Assembly (NCBI RefSeq): GCF_026314295.1
Contig: NZ_CP111108.1
Location: 1,798,001-1,862,000, forward strand
Direction of reading: 5' to 3'
DNA from: Caproicibacterium sp. BJN0003
GTDB lineage: Bacteria; Bacillota; Clostridia; Oscillospirales; Acutalibacteraceae
Length of the DNA stretch: 64,000 nucleotides
The position numbers and the translations under genes are program-made. The notes under the pieces were generated by a model. That model had not been told where the DNA came from, did no database searches, and saw only the letters and a list, made by a program, of their open reading frames with translations. Every line of letters starts with the position of its first letter. The first letter of the stretch is position 1. Shown here one piece after another: positions 16,674 through 24,342 of this stretch.

Positions 16674-17328
16674 TCAGTCTGCCAGACATTTGCCAGCAGC
16701 ATAATTGAACACCGGACCGTCAAGGCACACGTAGCTGCTGCCAATTTTACAGTGTCCGCATTTACCGACGCCACAACACATTTTCCGTTCCTGTGAAATC
16801 CAGATATTCTTTTCCTTAAAATCTTCTTTTAGCAGACCCTGCACGGCAAACTTCATCATCACCGGCGGACCGACTACCGCCGCGACTGCATCGGGACAGC
16901 TTTTCAGCTTCAACTGAGGAATATATTGTGTGACCAGCCCTTCCCGATAGGAATCGTCTCCATGCGCGTCGTCCACGGTCAAAATGACCATTTTGAAGGA
17001 AGATTCCATCCAGCCGCTTGACTGCATGCAGGTTGCAACTGCGAAGGAAAACGATACTACCTTTTTCCTCCGGTTCCGCTTCACATATCCGCTCGTCCGT
17101 AAAAGACAGAAGTGTCTGAGAGACAGGAAACAGAACTTCTTTGAATGAATAATTTGATTTTTGGTCAAACACAATATCCCTGGCTTTTTTAATAACCCCG
17201 TACCGAATACAATCCACGTCAGAAAAAGTATTGCCACCGGTGATTCGGATTGGCCCATAAATCTTATATTCTTTTCCTAAGCATTCCAAGATAGCATTCA
17301 GGCCATTCTCGTTGAGATAAAAGCCCAT
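16674..17328 (-). pseudogene. asrA/asrB: asrA-asrB deletion fusion (out of frame)
   Basis: The first part, from the ATG at 17328, is the AsrA N-terminus (about 115 residues, through LHAVKRLDGIFLQNG). The last part, in another frame and ending at 16674, is the AsrB C-terminus (VILTVDD..., VVGPPVMMKF, and the cluster motif CCGVGKCGHCKIGSSYVC). The join is near 16990, where GGTCATTTTG fits both genes. The AsrA tail with its ferredoxin domain and the AsrB flavin domain are missing, about 1 kb judged from usual family lengths. The frames do not match across the join, so no fusion protein is expected. Confidence 0.82.
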
Positions 17329-17386
17329 CTATTTTTCCTCCTTAATAAAGCACTTGTCCGCAATCTTTTTAATATCTCAACTTTTT

Positions 17387-17455
17387 ATTATAATGTTCAG
17401 TTTCCACAATGACGTTGCAATCGCAACATACAGAAGTGAATTTCAAATTTATAAT
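17387..17455. promoter_or_regulatory. Divergent promoters around a GTTGC-N4-GCAAC operator
   Basis: GTTGC-AATC-GCAAC (17414-17427, centre 17420.5) sits between two perfect -10 hexamers. The plus-strand TATAAT at 17450-17455 puts the operator at -41.5 for the gene at 17494. The minus-strand TATAAT at 17392-17387 puts it at -40.5 for the asr genes. The site shares its core with those at 14169, 18783 and 19659. Confidence 0.78.
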
Positions 17456-17493
17456 GAATATTACTTCCTTCGACTGCTATAGGGGGCAATCAA

Positions 17494-18009
17494 ATGTATA
17501 AAGAAGAAAATCCTCAAATTGCGAAAGGGCAATTGATAGGAGCTCTAATTGGACTTGCACGCGCAACAGATGGAAACGTAAACAGACCAACGGAAGAAAC
17601 AGATAGGGCTTTTCTCAAAGGAATGCAGATGTGCTTCCCACATTGGGAGGAATCCTGTCAGCAGATTCACGATCAAATTGAGGTGATTCATGAAGAAAAG
17701 TGGAAACTGGTGCCCCGGTGTCTGGAATGTGCCTCGCCTTGCGGACGTAATAATGATTGTGATATTGCAGGGTTAAATGGAATGAAAAATGCGCAATTGA
17801 GATACGTGCTTCTCTCAGGTTTGCTTTTTATGGCTTCTTCGTCAATTTCTGATGTAAAGCTCTTGAAGGATCACAAAATAATGGGATTTTTTTATAGGGC
17901 TTTTTTCTTCATCGGTTACGATTGTGATGAAAAAGACCTAATCTTGTTTATTAATGAGCTTGGAGAATGGCAATACAAACTCTCTTTCCAGATGGACTCT
18001 GACGAATGA
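17494..18009 (+). CDS. Unknown protein with C-x2-C-x3-C-x5-C motif
   Basis: 171 residues; I do not recognise the family with certainty. The centre has RCLECASPCGRNNDCDI, a four-Cys spacing that could hold an iron-sulfur cluster and recalls the N-terminal cluster of Hcp-type proteins. The rest looks helical. The N-terminal half (IAKGQLIGALIGLARATDGN...EETDRAFLKGMQM) and the late segment LRYVLLSGLLFMASSS resemble Hcp helical-bundle segments only loosely. It is driven from the same operator as the asr genes and ends at a strong terminator, so it is a deliberate single-gene unit. A redox role is inferred from the Cys motif and regulation. Confidence 0.6.
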   Translation: MYKEENPQIAKGQLIGALIGLARATDGNVNRPTEETDRAFLKGMQMCFPHWEESCQQIHDQIEVIHEEKWKLVPRCLECASPCGRNNDCDIAGLNGMKNAQLRYVLLSGLLFMASSSISDVKLLKDHKIMGFFYRAFFFIGYDCDEKDLILFINELGEWQYKLSFQMDSDE

Positions 18010-18018
18010 TTTGCAAAA

Positions 18019-18051
18019 AAAATGGTTCCCGGCAATAGCGGGAACCATTTT
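18019..18051. terminator. Bidirectional terminator
   Basis: A perfect 13-bp stem (AAAATGGTTCCCG / CGGGAACCATTTT) with a 7-base loop lies between the convergent genes at 17494 and 18066. The A and T ends give a U-tract in either direction. Confidence 0.88.
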
Positions 18052-18065
18052 AAAGAAAGATTCTA

Positions 18066-18734
18066 TTATGTTAGCCTTTCCATGGAAAATGTATTTTTAT
18101 CGTAATCCAGCAACCCGTCAGTTTTCATTCGGGATAGTTCCCTAGTTAAGGCGCTGCGGTCTACACATAAATAATCAGCCAGCTCAATACGTCCCAACGG
18201 CGACTCGAATTTATCACTTTGGTTTATCTGTACCTGCTGAGAAAGCCATGTTAGAACACGTTCCCGTATGGACTTTTTAGACAGAATATCCATCTTTTCC
18301 ATCAGCTTCACGTTTTTTCGTGCGATTAAAGTCACCATATTTTCAATAAGCTTATGATGATAAACGCAGGATTTATTGCATGAACAAAGTACGCGATGGA
18401 ATGACAGACATAGTATTTTGCAATCAGTTGCCGCCTGAAAGGATACGGCGCTGCTACTGTAATCTCCGCATACGAAACTTTCTCCAAAGATTTCCCCAGA
18501 TGTCATGGTGGCAAAAATTGTCTTTTCACCCCATATATCTTCTTTGACCATATGAACGGTTCCCTCAATCACCACACCGATTTGTTTGAGTTCCGAACCT
18601 TCTATAAAAATAAACTCTGATTTTTGGAAACTTCTGGTTACTGCTCCCAGACAATTTAACATGGCGGTCAGCTCGGTTTCCTGAATATTTTCGAACAAGC
18701 GCGAGCCTTTAATTTTTATAATTTCGTTTGGCAT
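18066..18734 (-). CDS. CRP/FNR-family regulator, probable GTTGC-N4-GCAAC reader
   Basis: 222 residues: effector-binding beta barrel (about 15-120), dimer helix, winged helix. The recognition helix is VDRSALTRELSRMKTDG, the RxSLxREL type common in HcpR-like regulators of anaerobes. A cluster of Cys (CKILCLSFHRVLCSCNKSC, near residues 108-126) is unusual for the family and could bind haem, a cluster or metal. The operator GTTGC-AATC-GCAAC lies 43 bp before its start and recurs at the mini-Hcp/transporter and asr promoters. It is thus likely autoregulated and the activator of that regulon. Confidence 0.86.
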   Translation of the reverse strand: MPNEIIKIKGSRLFENIQETELTAMLNCLGAVTRSFQKSEFIFIEGSELKQIGVVIEGTVHMVKEDIWGEKTIFATMTSGEIFGESFVCGDYSSSAVSFQAATDCKILCLSFHRVLCSCNKSCVYHHKLIENMVTLIARKNVKLMEKMDILSKKSIRERVLTWLSQQVQINQSDKFESPLGRIELADYLCVDRSALTRELSRMKTDGLLDYDKNTFSMERLT

Positions 18735-18832
18735 ACACTCTCACCCCATTTACGATCATAGCATACACAAAGTCATGTTGCAATCGCAACGTAAGGAGTA
18801 TACTATGTTAAAATATCCAAGGATTATTTTGA
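18690..18832. repeat. Direct duplication of regulator/operator region, copy 1
   Basis: This stretch covers the first codons of the CRP-family gene, its operator and the first codons of a TIGR04076-type gene. It is repeated in the same orientation at about 19556-19718, roughly 85-90% identical by eye. The best match is from GATCATAGCATA through CGCAACGTAAGGAGTATAC. Confidence 0.75.
18755..18798. promoter_or_regulatory. GTTGC-N4-GCAAC operator at the regulator gene
   Basis: GTTGC-AATC-GCAAC at 18777-18790, centre 18783.5. A minus-strand TATGAT at 18760-18755 would place the site at -35.5 for the regulator gene, compatible with autorepression; a poorer hexamer would give -42.5. On the plus side the site is directly followed by AAGGAG and an ATG (18805) of a broken gene copy. 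Confidence 0.6.
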
Positions 18833-18897
18833 AACTGATTCTTATGCACAGGCGACAGGAAATCAACCATCCATTTCGCTTTTACATAGCTTCTTAA
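18805..18897 (+). pseudogene. Broken 5' copy of the TIGR04076-type gene
   Basis: ATG (18805) with AAGGAG upstream begins MLKYPRIILKLI, matching the start of the gene at 19681 (MSGHPRIILKLI). After twelve codons the similarity ends and a stop follows at 18897 (30 residues). It is a by-product of the duplication. Confidence 0.6.
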
Positions 18898-18905
18898 TCT
18901 TTGTT

Positions 18906-19520
18906 TTAGTCAATAAATCCCAGAAAATTTTTGTTTTTAATATTATCTTCCCTTGTGAGATATAAATCAGTATCATCATAGGGTTCGTTATCTTCTGGCA
19001 CATTGTAGACATCTACAAACGGAACATCTTCAGGTCTGCGAACGGGAATTTCGGTCTTTCCCGACACATCCTCCCAATTACACTCAATAACATACATATT
19101 GATAGCCTTGATACCTTTAGGATTTTTACATCCGCTACGGTGTGTCTTTTTAAATAGAGCCTGAAGTGCAGTTTTACAGTATTCAGGTTCCTTATCCAAT
19201 TCTATCATGTGAATTTTTCCAAAAGCCATAACAGACCGAAAATCATGGACATGTCCTTTATAAGGATGATCAGGATAATTTCTCCATGCTGCAAATGACA
19301 AACAGACATTTGGATTATTTTTAATCAATTTTAACTTATAACCTTCTTTACCTGTATGAACAAAAATCAAAAGCTTATCTTTTGTAACACCATATCCGTA
19401 ATTCATGGGAACAACGTAAGCGTTATTTTTGTCCATGAACCCAACATGAACAATCTCACATAAATCAAGAATTGCAGTGATAATGTCGTGATCGTAAACA
19501 TATCTCTCATATCGAACCAT
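18906..19520 (-). CDS. Pyridoxamine 5'-phosphate oxidase-fold flavoprotein (NimA-like)
   Basis: 204 residues. The split-barrel flavin-binding fold is recognisable: ILDLCEIVHVGFMDKNNAYVVPMNYGYGVTKDKLLIFVHTGKEGYKLKLIKNNPNVCLSF, then SVMAFGKIHMI. This is the pattern of the NimA/FMN-binding split-barrel family, some members of which reduce nitroimidazoles. The C-terminal 60 residues are family-typical (AINMYVIECNWEDVSGKTE). It lies between the two copies of the duplicated operator region, and the one at 19653-19666 is upstream of it. Substrate is unknown. Confidence 0.82.
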   Translation of the reverse strand: MVRYERYVYDHDIITAILDLCEIVHVGFMDKNNAYVVPMNYGYGVTKDKLLIFVHTGKEGYKLKLIKNNPNVCLSFAAWRNYPDHPYKGHVHDFRSVMAFGKIHMIELDKEPEYCKTALQALFKKTHRSGCKNPKGIKAINMYVIECNWEDVSGKTEIPVRRPEDVPFVDVYNVPEDNEPYDDTDLYLTREDNIKNKNFLGFID

Positions 19521-19555
19521 AATTTTGCTTCCTTTACACTTATTTTATTTTTGCT

Positions 19556-19718
19556 TTCCTGAATGTTTTCAAACAAGCATGAATCTTTAATTTTACAATT
19601 TCGTTTGGTATATACTCACCCCCATTTATGATCATAGCATATACAAAGTCATGTTGCAATCGCAACGTAAGGAGTATACAATGTCAGGACATCCAAGAAT
19701 TATTTTGAAACTGATTGA
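19556..19718. repeat. Direct duplication of regulator/operator region, copy 2
   Basis: This holds a decayed start of the CRP-family gene (minus strand), a second perfect GTTGC-AATC-GCAAC operator (19653-19666, centre 19659.5) and the intact start of the TIGR04076-type gene. For the minus-strand NimA-like gene a weak CATAAA hexamer at 19630-19625 would again place the operator at -41.5. Confidence 0.7.
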
Positions 19719-19884
19719 TCAAAGAGGCAATCATAAATGCCATCATGGTCATAGTATTGGTGATGAATTTGATTTTGACGCTGATAGAGGGAAACTATGC
19801 CCAATGGCCATGCTGTAGTGGTATAGTGAACTTGTAACGCTCCTGCCTAATGGATTACAATATTCATTAGAAAAGGAGTACGCC

Positions 19885-20166
19885 ATGCAAACAATTACTG
19901 AGGAAACCAAGAAGAAAGTTGTAAAGCTGCATATTCAGGACGGTCGCACGATTGCCAGCCTTGCTGCCGAATATGGAATCTGTCACGCTACCGTTTCAAA
20001 CTGGATTCGCGCTTACCGTGAAGAATGCCAAACAAATGATGCCGCAAAGTCTGAGAACGAATTAATGCAGGAAGTTCGGCAACTCCAGCGGAAACTTGCA
20101 GAAGCTGAAAAGGAAAACGACTTTCTAAAAAAAGCAGCGGCATTCTTTGCGAAGGAAATTGATTAG
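19885..20166 (+). CDS. IS3-family transposase OrfA
   Basis: 93 residues. A helix-turn-helix (RTIASLAAEYGICHATVSNWIRAYR) is followed by a leucine-zipper-like coiled coil (LMQEVRQLQRKLAEAEKENDFLKKAAAFFA), the standard OrfA build. The ATG follows AAAAGGAG. Its TAG stop overlaps the GTG start of orfB by one base. Confidence 0.93.
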   Translation: MQTITEETKKKVVKLHIQDGRTIASLAAEYGICHATVSNWIRAYREECQTNDAAKSENELMQEVRQLQRKLAEAEKENDFLKKAAAFFAKEID

Positions 20167-21059
20167 TGGCATATCGATTCATCGAGAAGCATCAAAGGCA
20201 TTTCGGAACTCGTTGGCTGTTAAAACGAATGGGAATATTTCCAAACGCATACTACAATTACTTGAAACAAGCCAAGGCTGCTTACCATGCAAAGAAAAGT
20301 GAGATTTGCCGTAAAATTAAGGATATCTATCATGAATTCGGCGGAATCCTTGGCCATAGGAGTATGCGTGTTTTTCTTGCAAGGAATCAGATATTTTTAA
20401 GCAAAACTACGGTTCACAAATATATGAACAAAGAGCTTCATCTGCAGTGTGTCTGCCGCCGTAAGCGCCCTGGGTACAAAAAGGGACATACCCACAAAAT
20501 CTTTCCAAATCTGTTGAACCGAAACTTTGTGGCAGACAAAGCCAATCAAGTCTGGTGCACAGATTTTACATATGTTTTTCTTACGAACGGTTCCATGCGT
20601 TACAACTGTACCATCATTGATTTATACGACCGCAGCGTGGTTGCAAGTGAAACCGGCAAATGGATTACGAGCGATTTAGCAATCTTGACTCTCGAAAAAG
20701 CCCTTCATTCCCAAAAGAAGAAACCCAAGAATTTGATATTGCATTCCGATCAGGGAAGCCAGTTTACTTCAGCACAATTTATTCTGTATTGTCAGAAAAG
20801 CGGCATCACGCAGAGCATGAGCGCCGCGGGGTGCCCTTATGATAATGCTCCGATGGAACGTTATTACAATACTTTTAAGGCAGAATTGATCAATCGTTTC
20901 AACTTCCGAACCGATGAAGAATTGGCACATGCTGTTTCAGAGTTTGCTTATGTCTGGTACAATCAGGTTCGTCCACACTCATACAACAATTATCGAACCC
21001 CATATGAGGCAAGGTATGGATCAGGTCAATTTAGACAGTTGTGTTACAAAATTGCTTGA
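20166..21059 (+). CDS. IS3-family transposase OrfB (DDE integrase)
   Basis: 297 residues from a GTG overlapping the orfA stop. HTH_21 region (FGGILGHRSMRVFLARN), then the rve core with the DDE residues in WCTDFTYVF, LILHSDQGSQFTS and DNAPMERYYNTFKAEL. An A7G slippery run exists in orfA, but the -1 frame meets TGA (20160-20162) before orfB, so translation of OrfB probably depends on stop-restart coupling rather than frameshifting. Confidence 0.93.
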   Translation: MAYRFIEKHQRHFGTRWLLKRMGIFPNAYYNYLKQAKAAYHAKKSEICRKIKDIYHEFGGILGHRSMRVFLARNQIFLSKTTVHKYMNKELHLQCVCRRKRPGYKKGHTHKIFPNLLNRNFVADKANQVWCTDFTYVFLTNGSMRYNCTIIDLYDRSVVASETGKWITSDLAILTLEKALHSQKKKPKNLILHSDQGSQFTSAQFILYCQKSGITQSMSAAGCPYDNAPMERYYNTFKAELINRFNFRTDEELAHAVSEFAYVWYNQVRPHSYNNYRTPYEARYGSGQFRQLCYKIA

Positions 21060-21207
21060 CCATTACATGCATACTGCATTTCCATACGTAGATATCTTGC
21101 GTTATGGTGGGAATGTTCCAAACAGCGAGGACTATGGGAAAATTGCTTTCTGCTGCCCCGATGCAGACGTTATTAATGTGTTTGAGATTGATGTTATCTC
21201 AAATTAA

Positions 21208-21529
21208 TTACAAATTCAGTTGAAAACGCATTGATGAACTTGTTAAGCGTTTTGATATACAATTTATTGTCTGCCAACATGTTGTTAGGACCCTTGCCTT
21301 CGGGCGAAACCTTTAAATCAACCCACTCCGCAGAAATCGAGAAAGATTAGAAAGCTTGCCATAGCCCTGCGTAAGATTGATATAAAAGGCATCCGTTCTC
21401 TATGTCTTAGGCGGCTTCCAGCCGCCAATCTCCTACCGGCTTTAAGCCAGTAGTGGCTCAGATTATAGATATATTCTGATCAGCGGTCAGGATAAGCCTG
21501 CATTGTTTATCCTCTCTAACCATGCTGAC
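21208..21529. other. Intergenic stretch, no gene seen
   Basis: About 320 bases with no supported reading frame. It contains a hairpin (GGCGGCTTCCAGCCGCC, 21410-21426) and CCTACCGGCTTTAAGCCAGTAG. The stretch may be the decayed end of the IS110 element that follows. Confidence 0.4.
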
Positions 21530-21890
21530 TATAACTTAAAATAGCGTTCTTTGAAGCTGCGAGTAAGCGCGCTTGGATACATGTCTCGATTTGGAGCCGA
21601 ATATTCTTGACTGAAACGGAGAGGCATCAACACCGTCAAACGCCACCAGTGCCGCCTTGCTGGTAAAGCGCCGCACGTCGCCGATTTCAGTCATGAGTTT
21701 TGGCCTCGTGTTTCTTCTGCACCTTGCATTGACATTACAATATCAGGTTCAGGCAGCAAGGAAGCTAACCGTATCATCTCCGCGCGATAGTATTTAGGGT
21801 ATCATAGGCAGCGTTTAAACTGTCTGCCGCCAACCGTACAGCGCGACTTTTACGCTGTATGGGGTCAAACTCATGGTAGTTATCACTAAT
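21530..21890 (-). pseudogene. IS110-family transposase remnant
   Basis: Read on the minus strand, MTEIGDVRRFTSKAALVAFDGVDA followed by SPFQSRIFGSKS matches the C-terminal transposase_20 domain of IS110-family enzymes, which has IGDVRRF and GVDA-PFQSG. Upstream, out of frame, are RAVRLAADSLNAAYDT and ASLLPEPDIVMSMQG, also IS110-like. Stops and frame changes interrupt the gene, and the N-terminal DEDD domain is not visible. It is a dead fragment. Confidence 0.65.
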
Positions 21891-21904
21891 TGTTGATAAT
21901 AGTG

Positions 21905-21997
21905 GTTATCCCGCAAATATAGTTATCCCGAAAGTGGCTGAAAAGCGCACACCAGTGAGCATTTTCGGACAAATCTTTCGGGATAACTTTTTTCCAT
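21905..21997 (+). repeat. RIT left terminal inverted repeat (93 bp)
   Basis: It starts GTTATCCCGCAAATATAG, with a second GTTATCCCGAAAG 17 bases in, and ends with CTTTCGGGATAAC plus TTTTTTCCAT. The inner GTTATCCCGAAAG/CTTTCGGGATAAC pair makes the terminus itself a large imperfect palindrome. A further arm (CTTTCGGGATAA) lies at about 22042-22053. Confidence 0.88.
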
Positions 21998-22132
21998 ATA
22001 TCGTCTTCATCGGAGGGAAAACCTACTAAAGCAGATATGACCTTTCGGGATAATAATATCCTGTACAGAATTGCCGGGTACAATTGAAGGTGGCAGGTTT
22101 ACATACCTGACTACTTTTTAAGGGGAAACGGC

Positions 22133-23383
22133 ATGAAACATAATACAATGTATGTGGATGAAATGATTCCGCAAGTACTTGACATCCTTGAGACATACGG
22201 TTATTCCAAACGAACCTTATGGATGAATATGTACGGCGAATTTTCCCGCATCAAATCATTTTACCAGAGGCAAGGAACTCTTGTATATGACCCGGAAATT
22301 ACTGAGGCGTGTGTAAGAGAAGCTACTGAACAGTATCGCGAGGGGAGGATTCAACGGAGCTTTTACAATACCGTTCGAAAAGCAGCGTCCAGACTTAACG
22401 AGTACTACCACACCGGAACCTTGGAGTGGTCATGTAACAAGCGCAATACGAAATATACGCTGTGCGATGAATTCAACAGGCTGCTGGATGCGTTTTTGCA
22501 TTCACGTGATTTTCACAAGAATACCAAATGGGACTTCGCGTGGGCTGTCCGCAGATATTTGTATTTCTTTGAACAAATGGGATTTCGTCGGATGGCAGAT
22601 GTGACGATGAAGCATGTCCGCCAATTCATCGTTGCGGCAGCACCGGAGATGACTGACGGCAGCCTGCATAATTTGCTCTGCTATATCCGTCAATTTCACA
22701 TTTTCCTTCAGGAAAACGGCGAAGCTGCGCCTGACTGTATAGAGCTTCTGTCGTACCCGATTCCACGTAAAGCTCGCATCAAAGGATATATTACCGATGA
22801 CGAGCTTGTGCGGATTATGGCGCAAATCAATACAAAAACGGCTATGGGAAAGCGTGACGCTGCCATCATAAGTCTGGGTGCGACTACAGGGCTGCGAGCC
22901 GTGGATATCGTTCATTTGAGGCTTGGGGATATTGACTGGCGAAAGGGCGAGGTTCGGATTTCTCAAAGTAAAACAAGCGAATCGCTATCTCTGCCGCTTG
23001 TTCATGAAACCGGTGAACTCATAAAGGATTACATCTTAAATGCCCGTCCTGCTTCTGCATACGGAGAGATATTCCTACGCGCAAGAGCGCCGATTTGCCC
23101 GTTGGCAGACGGCGTTCCCGTTGGGGACATGTTTGACCAATACGTGAAAAAAGCCGGGATAGAGCGCAAGCCGTATGACGGCAAAACCTTTCATGGTTTG
23201 CGGCGGCATCTGGCTAAAAATCTGATTGTCTCCGGTGTCCCGGTAACGACGATTGCTCAGATTCTTGGGCATCAAAGCATGGAATCCGTAAAACAATACC
23301 TGTCGTTGGACGGCCAGAATCTAAAGGAGTGCGCGCTCGATTTCAGCGCCATCCCCTTGGCTCGCGAGGGGGTGGTCATGTGA
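22133..23383 (+). CDS. RIT tyrosine recombinase A
   Basis: 416 residues; AAGGGGAAA precedes the ATG. The C-terminal phage-integrase domain has the catalytic residues in TGLRAVDIVHL (Arg), SQSKTSESLSLPL (Lys), FHGLRRHLAKNL (His/Arg), GHQSM (His) and the nucleophile in VKQYLSLDG. The N-terminal half is a core-binding SAM-like domain. Its ATGTGA stop overlaps the GTG of the next gene. It would act with B and C to move the element. Confidence 0.92.
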   Translation: MKHNTMYVDEMIPQVLDILETYGYSKRTLWMNMYGEFSRIKSFYQRQGTLVYDPEITEACVREATEQYREGRIQRSFYNTVRKAASRLNEYYHTGTLEWSCNKRNTKYTLCDEFNRLLDAFLHSRDFHKNTKWDFAWAVRRYLYFFEQMGFRRMADVTMKHVRQFIVAAAPEMTDGSLHNLLCYIRQFHIFLQENGEAAPDCIELLSYPIPRKARIKGYITDDELVRIMAQINTKTAMGKRDAAIISLGATTGLRAVDIVHLRLGDIDWRKGEVRISQSKTSESLSLPLVHETGELIKDYILNARPASAYGEIFLRARAPICPLADGVPVGDMFDQYVKKAGIERKPYDGKTFHGLRRHLAKNLIVSGVPVTTIAQILGHQSMESVKQYLSLDGQNLKECALDFSAIPLAREGVVM

Positions 23384-24342
23384 GCAATACTTTTTCTGGT
23401 TGCTTTGCCGACAGGCTTGAGGATATGCTTAAGTTCAAAACGGCTCTTGGATATTCACGCAATACATATTTGGGACAGGCTATGAGCTTTGACAAATATT
23501 GCTCGCAGCATTTCCCATCCGAAACTATTCTTACAAAGGACTTGGCAATGCAATGGGTAAACGCCCGCGATGCCTCCGGCTTCCACGGGAGAGCCTGTTT
23601 CATACGCGGTTTTGCCGAATACCTTACCTCCATCGGAGAAGAAGCATATGTGCTTCCAAACAAATATGCCGGAGGAAAAGCATCGTTTTTGCCATACATA
23701 TTTACAGACAAGGAGCTTGCCGAAGTATTCCATGAAATTGACTGTACGAAAACCCGGGACTCGTTCCAGTCGTATCTTCTGTCCGTGATCTTTCGCTTAA
23801 TCTATACTTGCGGACTGCGCCCCAATGAAGGACGCGAACTGCGCAGAAGCTCCATCAATCTGCAAACCGGAGAGATACTGATTACGGAAACGAAGAAAAA
23901 CAAAGACCGCATCGTGGTCATGTCCGACGATATGCGTCGGTTGGCAACCGACTATGCGAAACTCCGGAACGCCGCGTTTCCAGACAGCGAATATTTTTTC
24001 CCGAGCAAAACCGGACGACCGTATTCTGCGTCATGGCTTCAAGGCAAATTCAAAGATTTTTTTGCTGCCGCTAATAACGACGTTGACCCGGATACGCTGC
24101 CGCCCGTGAGAGTTTATGATCTTCGTCATCGTTTTGCTTCCGCCGCGCTGCACCGCTGGCTGGATGAGGGTAAGGATCTCTACTCTCGTCTACCGTATCT
24201 CCGTACCTATATGGGACACAAGGAGCTCGCCGCCACAGCCTACTATATTCATCTGTTGCCTGAAAACCTTGTAAAATCCGCAGGAATTGACTGGGATGCA
24301 CTGGGCAGGATGATACCGGAGGTGGAATTGTGGGACGAGTAA
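23380..24342 (+). CDS. RIT tyrosine recombinase B
   Basis: 320 residues from the GTG at 23380, chosen because it overlaps the previous stop (ATGTGA), typical of coupled genes. Catalytic positions: CGLRPNEGRELR (Arg), TKKNKDR (Lys), YDLRHRFAS (the first His position is Tyr-Asp-Leu-Arg type), MGHKELAATAYYIHLLP with the nucleophile Tyr. It ends 13 bp inside the third recombinase gene. Confidence 0.91.
   Translation: MSNTFSGCFADRLEDMLKFKTALGYSRNTYLGQAMSFDKYCSQHFPSETILTKDLAMQWVNARDASGFHGRACFIRGFAEYLTSIGEEAYVLPNKYAGGKASFLPYIFTDKELAEVFHEIDCTKTRDSFQSYLLSVIFRLIYTCGLRPNEGRELRRSSINLQTGEILITETKKNKDRIVVMSDDMRRLATDYAKLRNAAFPDSEYFFPSKTGRPYSASWLQGKFKDFFAAANNDVDPDTLPPVRVYDLRHRFASAALHRWLDEGKDLYSRLPYLRTYMGHKELAATAYYIHLLPENLVKSAGIDWDALGRMIPEVELWDE

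Larger units (their letters stand above)
19814..21067 (+). mobile_element. IS3-family insertion sequence (1254 bp)
   Basis: Imperfect terminal inverted repeats start TGTARTGGT and share a run of TTTGTAAC/CTTGTAAC about 20 bases in. Both ends are flanked by TGC (19811-19813, 21068-21070), a 3-bp target duplication. It carries orfA and orfB and splits a TIGR04076-type gene. The disrupted gene is otherwise undamaged, which suggests a recent insertion. Confidence 0.88.
19681..21207 (+). pseudogene. TIGR04076-type gene interrupted by IS3 element
   Basis: The 5' part (19681-19813) begins MSGHPRIILKLIDQ and runs through CHHGHSIGDEFDFDADRGKLCPMAM. The 3' part (21071-21207) continues HTAFPYVDILRYGGNVPN to VFEIDVISN. 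Removing the insertion and one TGC copy joins the halves in frame with no other damage, restoring a protein of about 89 residues of the TIGR04076 family (small Cys-containing, function unknown). AAGGAG lies eight bases before the ATG, and the GTTGC-N4-GCAAC operator just upstream. Confidence 0.8.

Noticed and set aside
20127-20134. A7G slippery site as programmed frameshift making an OrfAB fusion
   Set aside because: The -1 frame reaches TGA at 20160-20162 before joining orfB; stop-restart at TAGTG is more likely.
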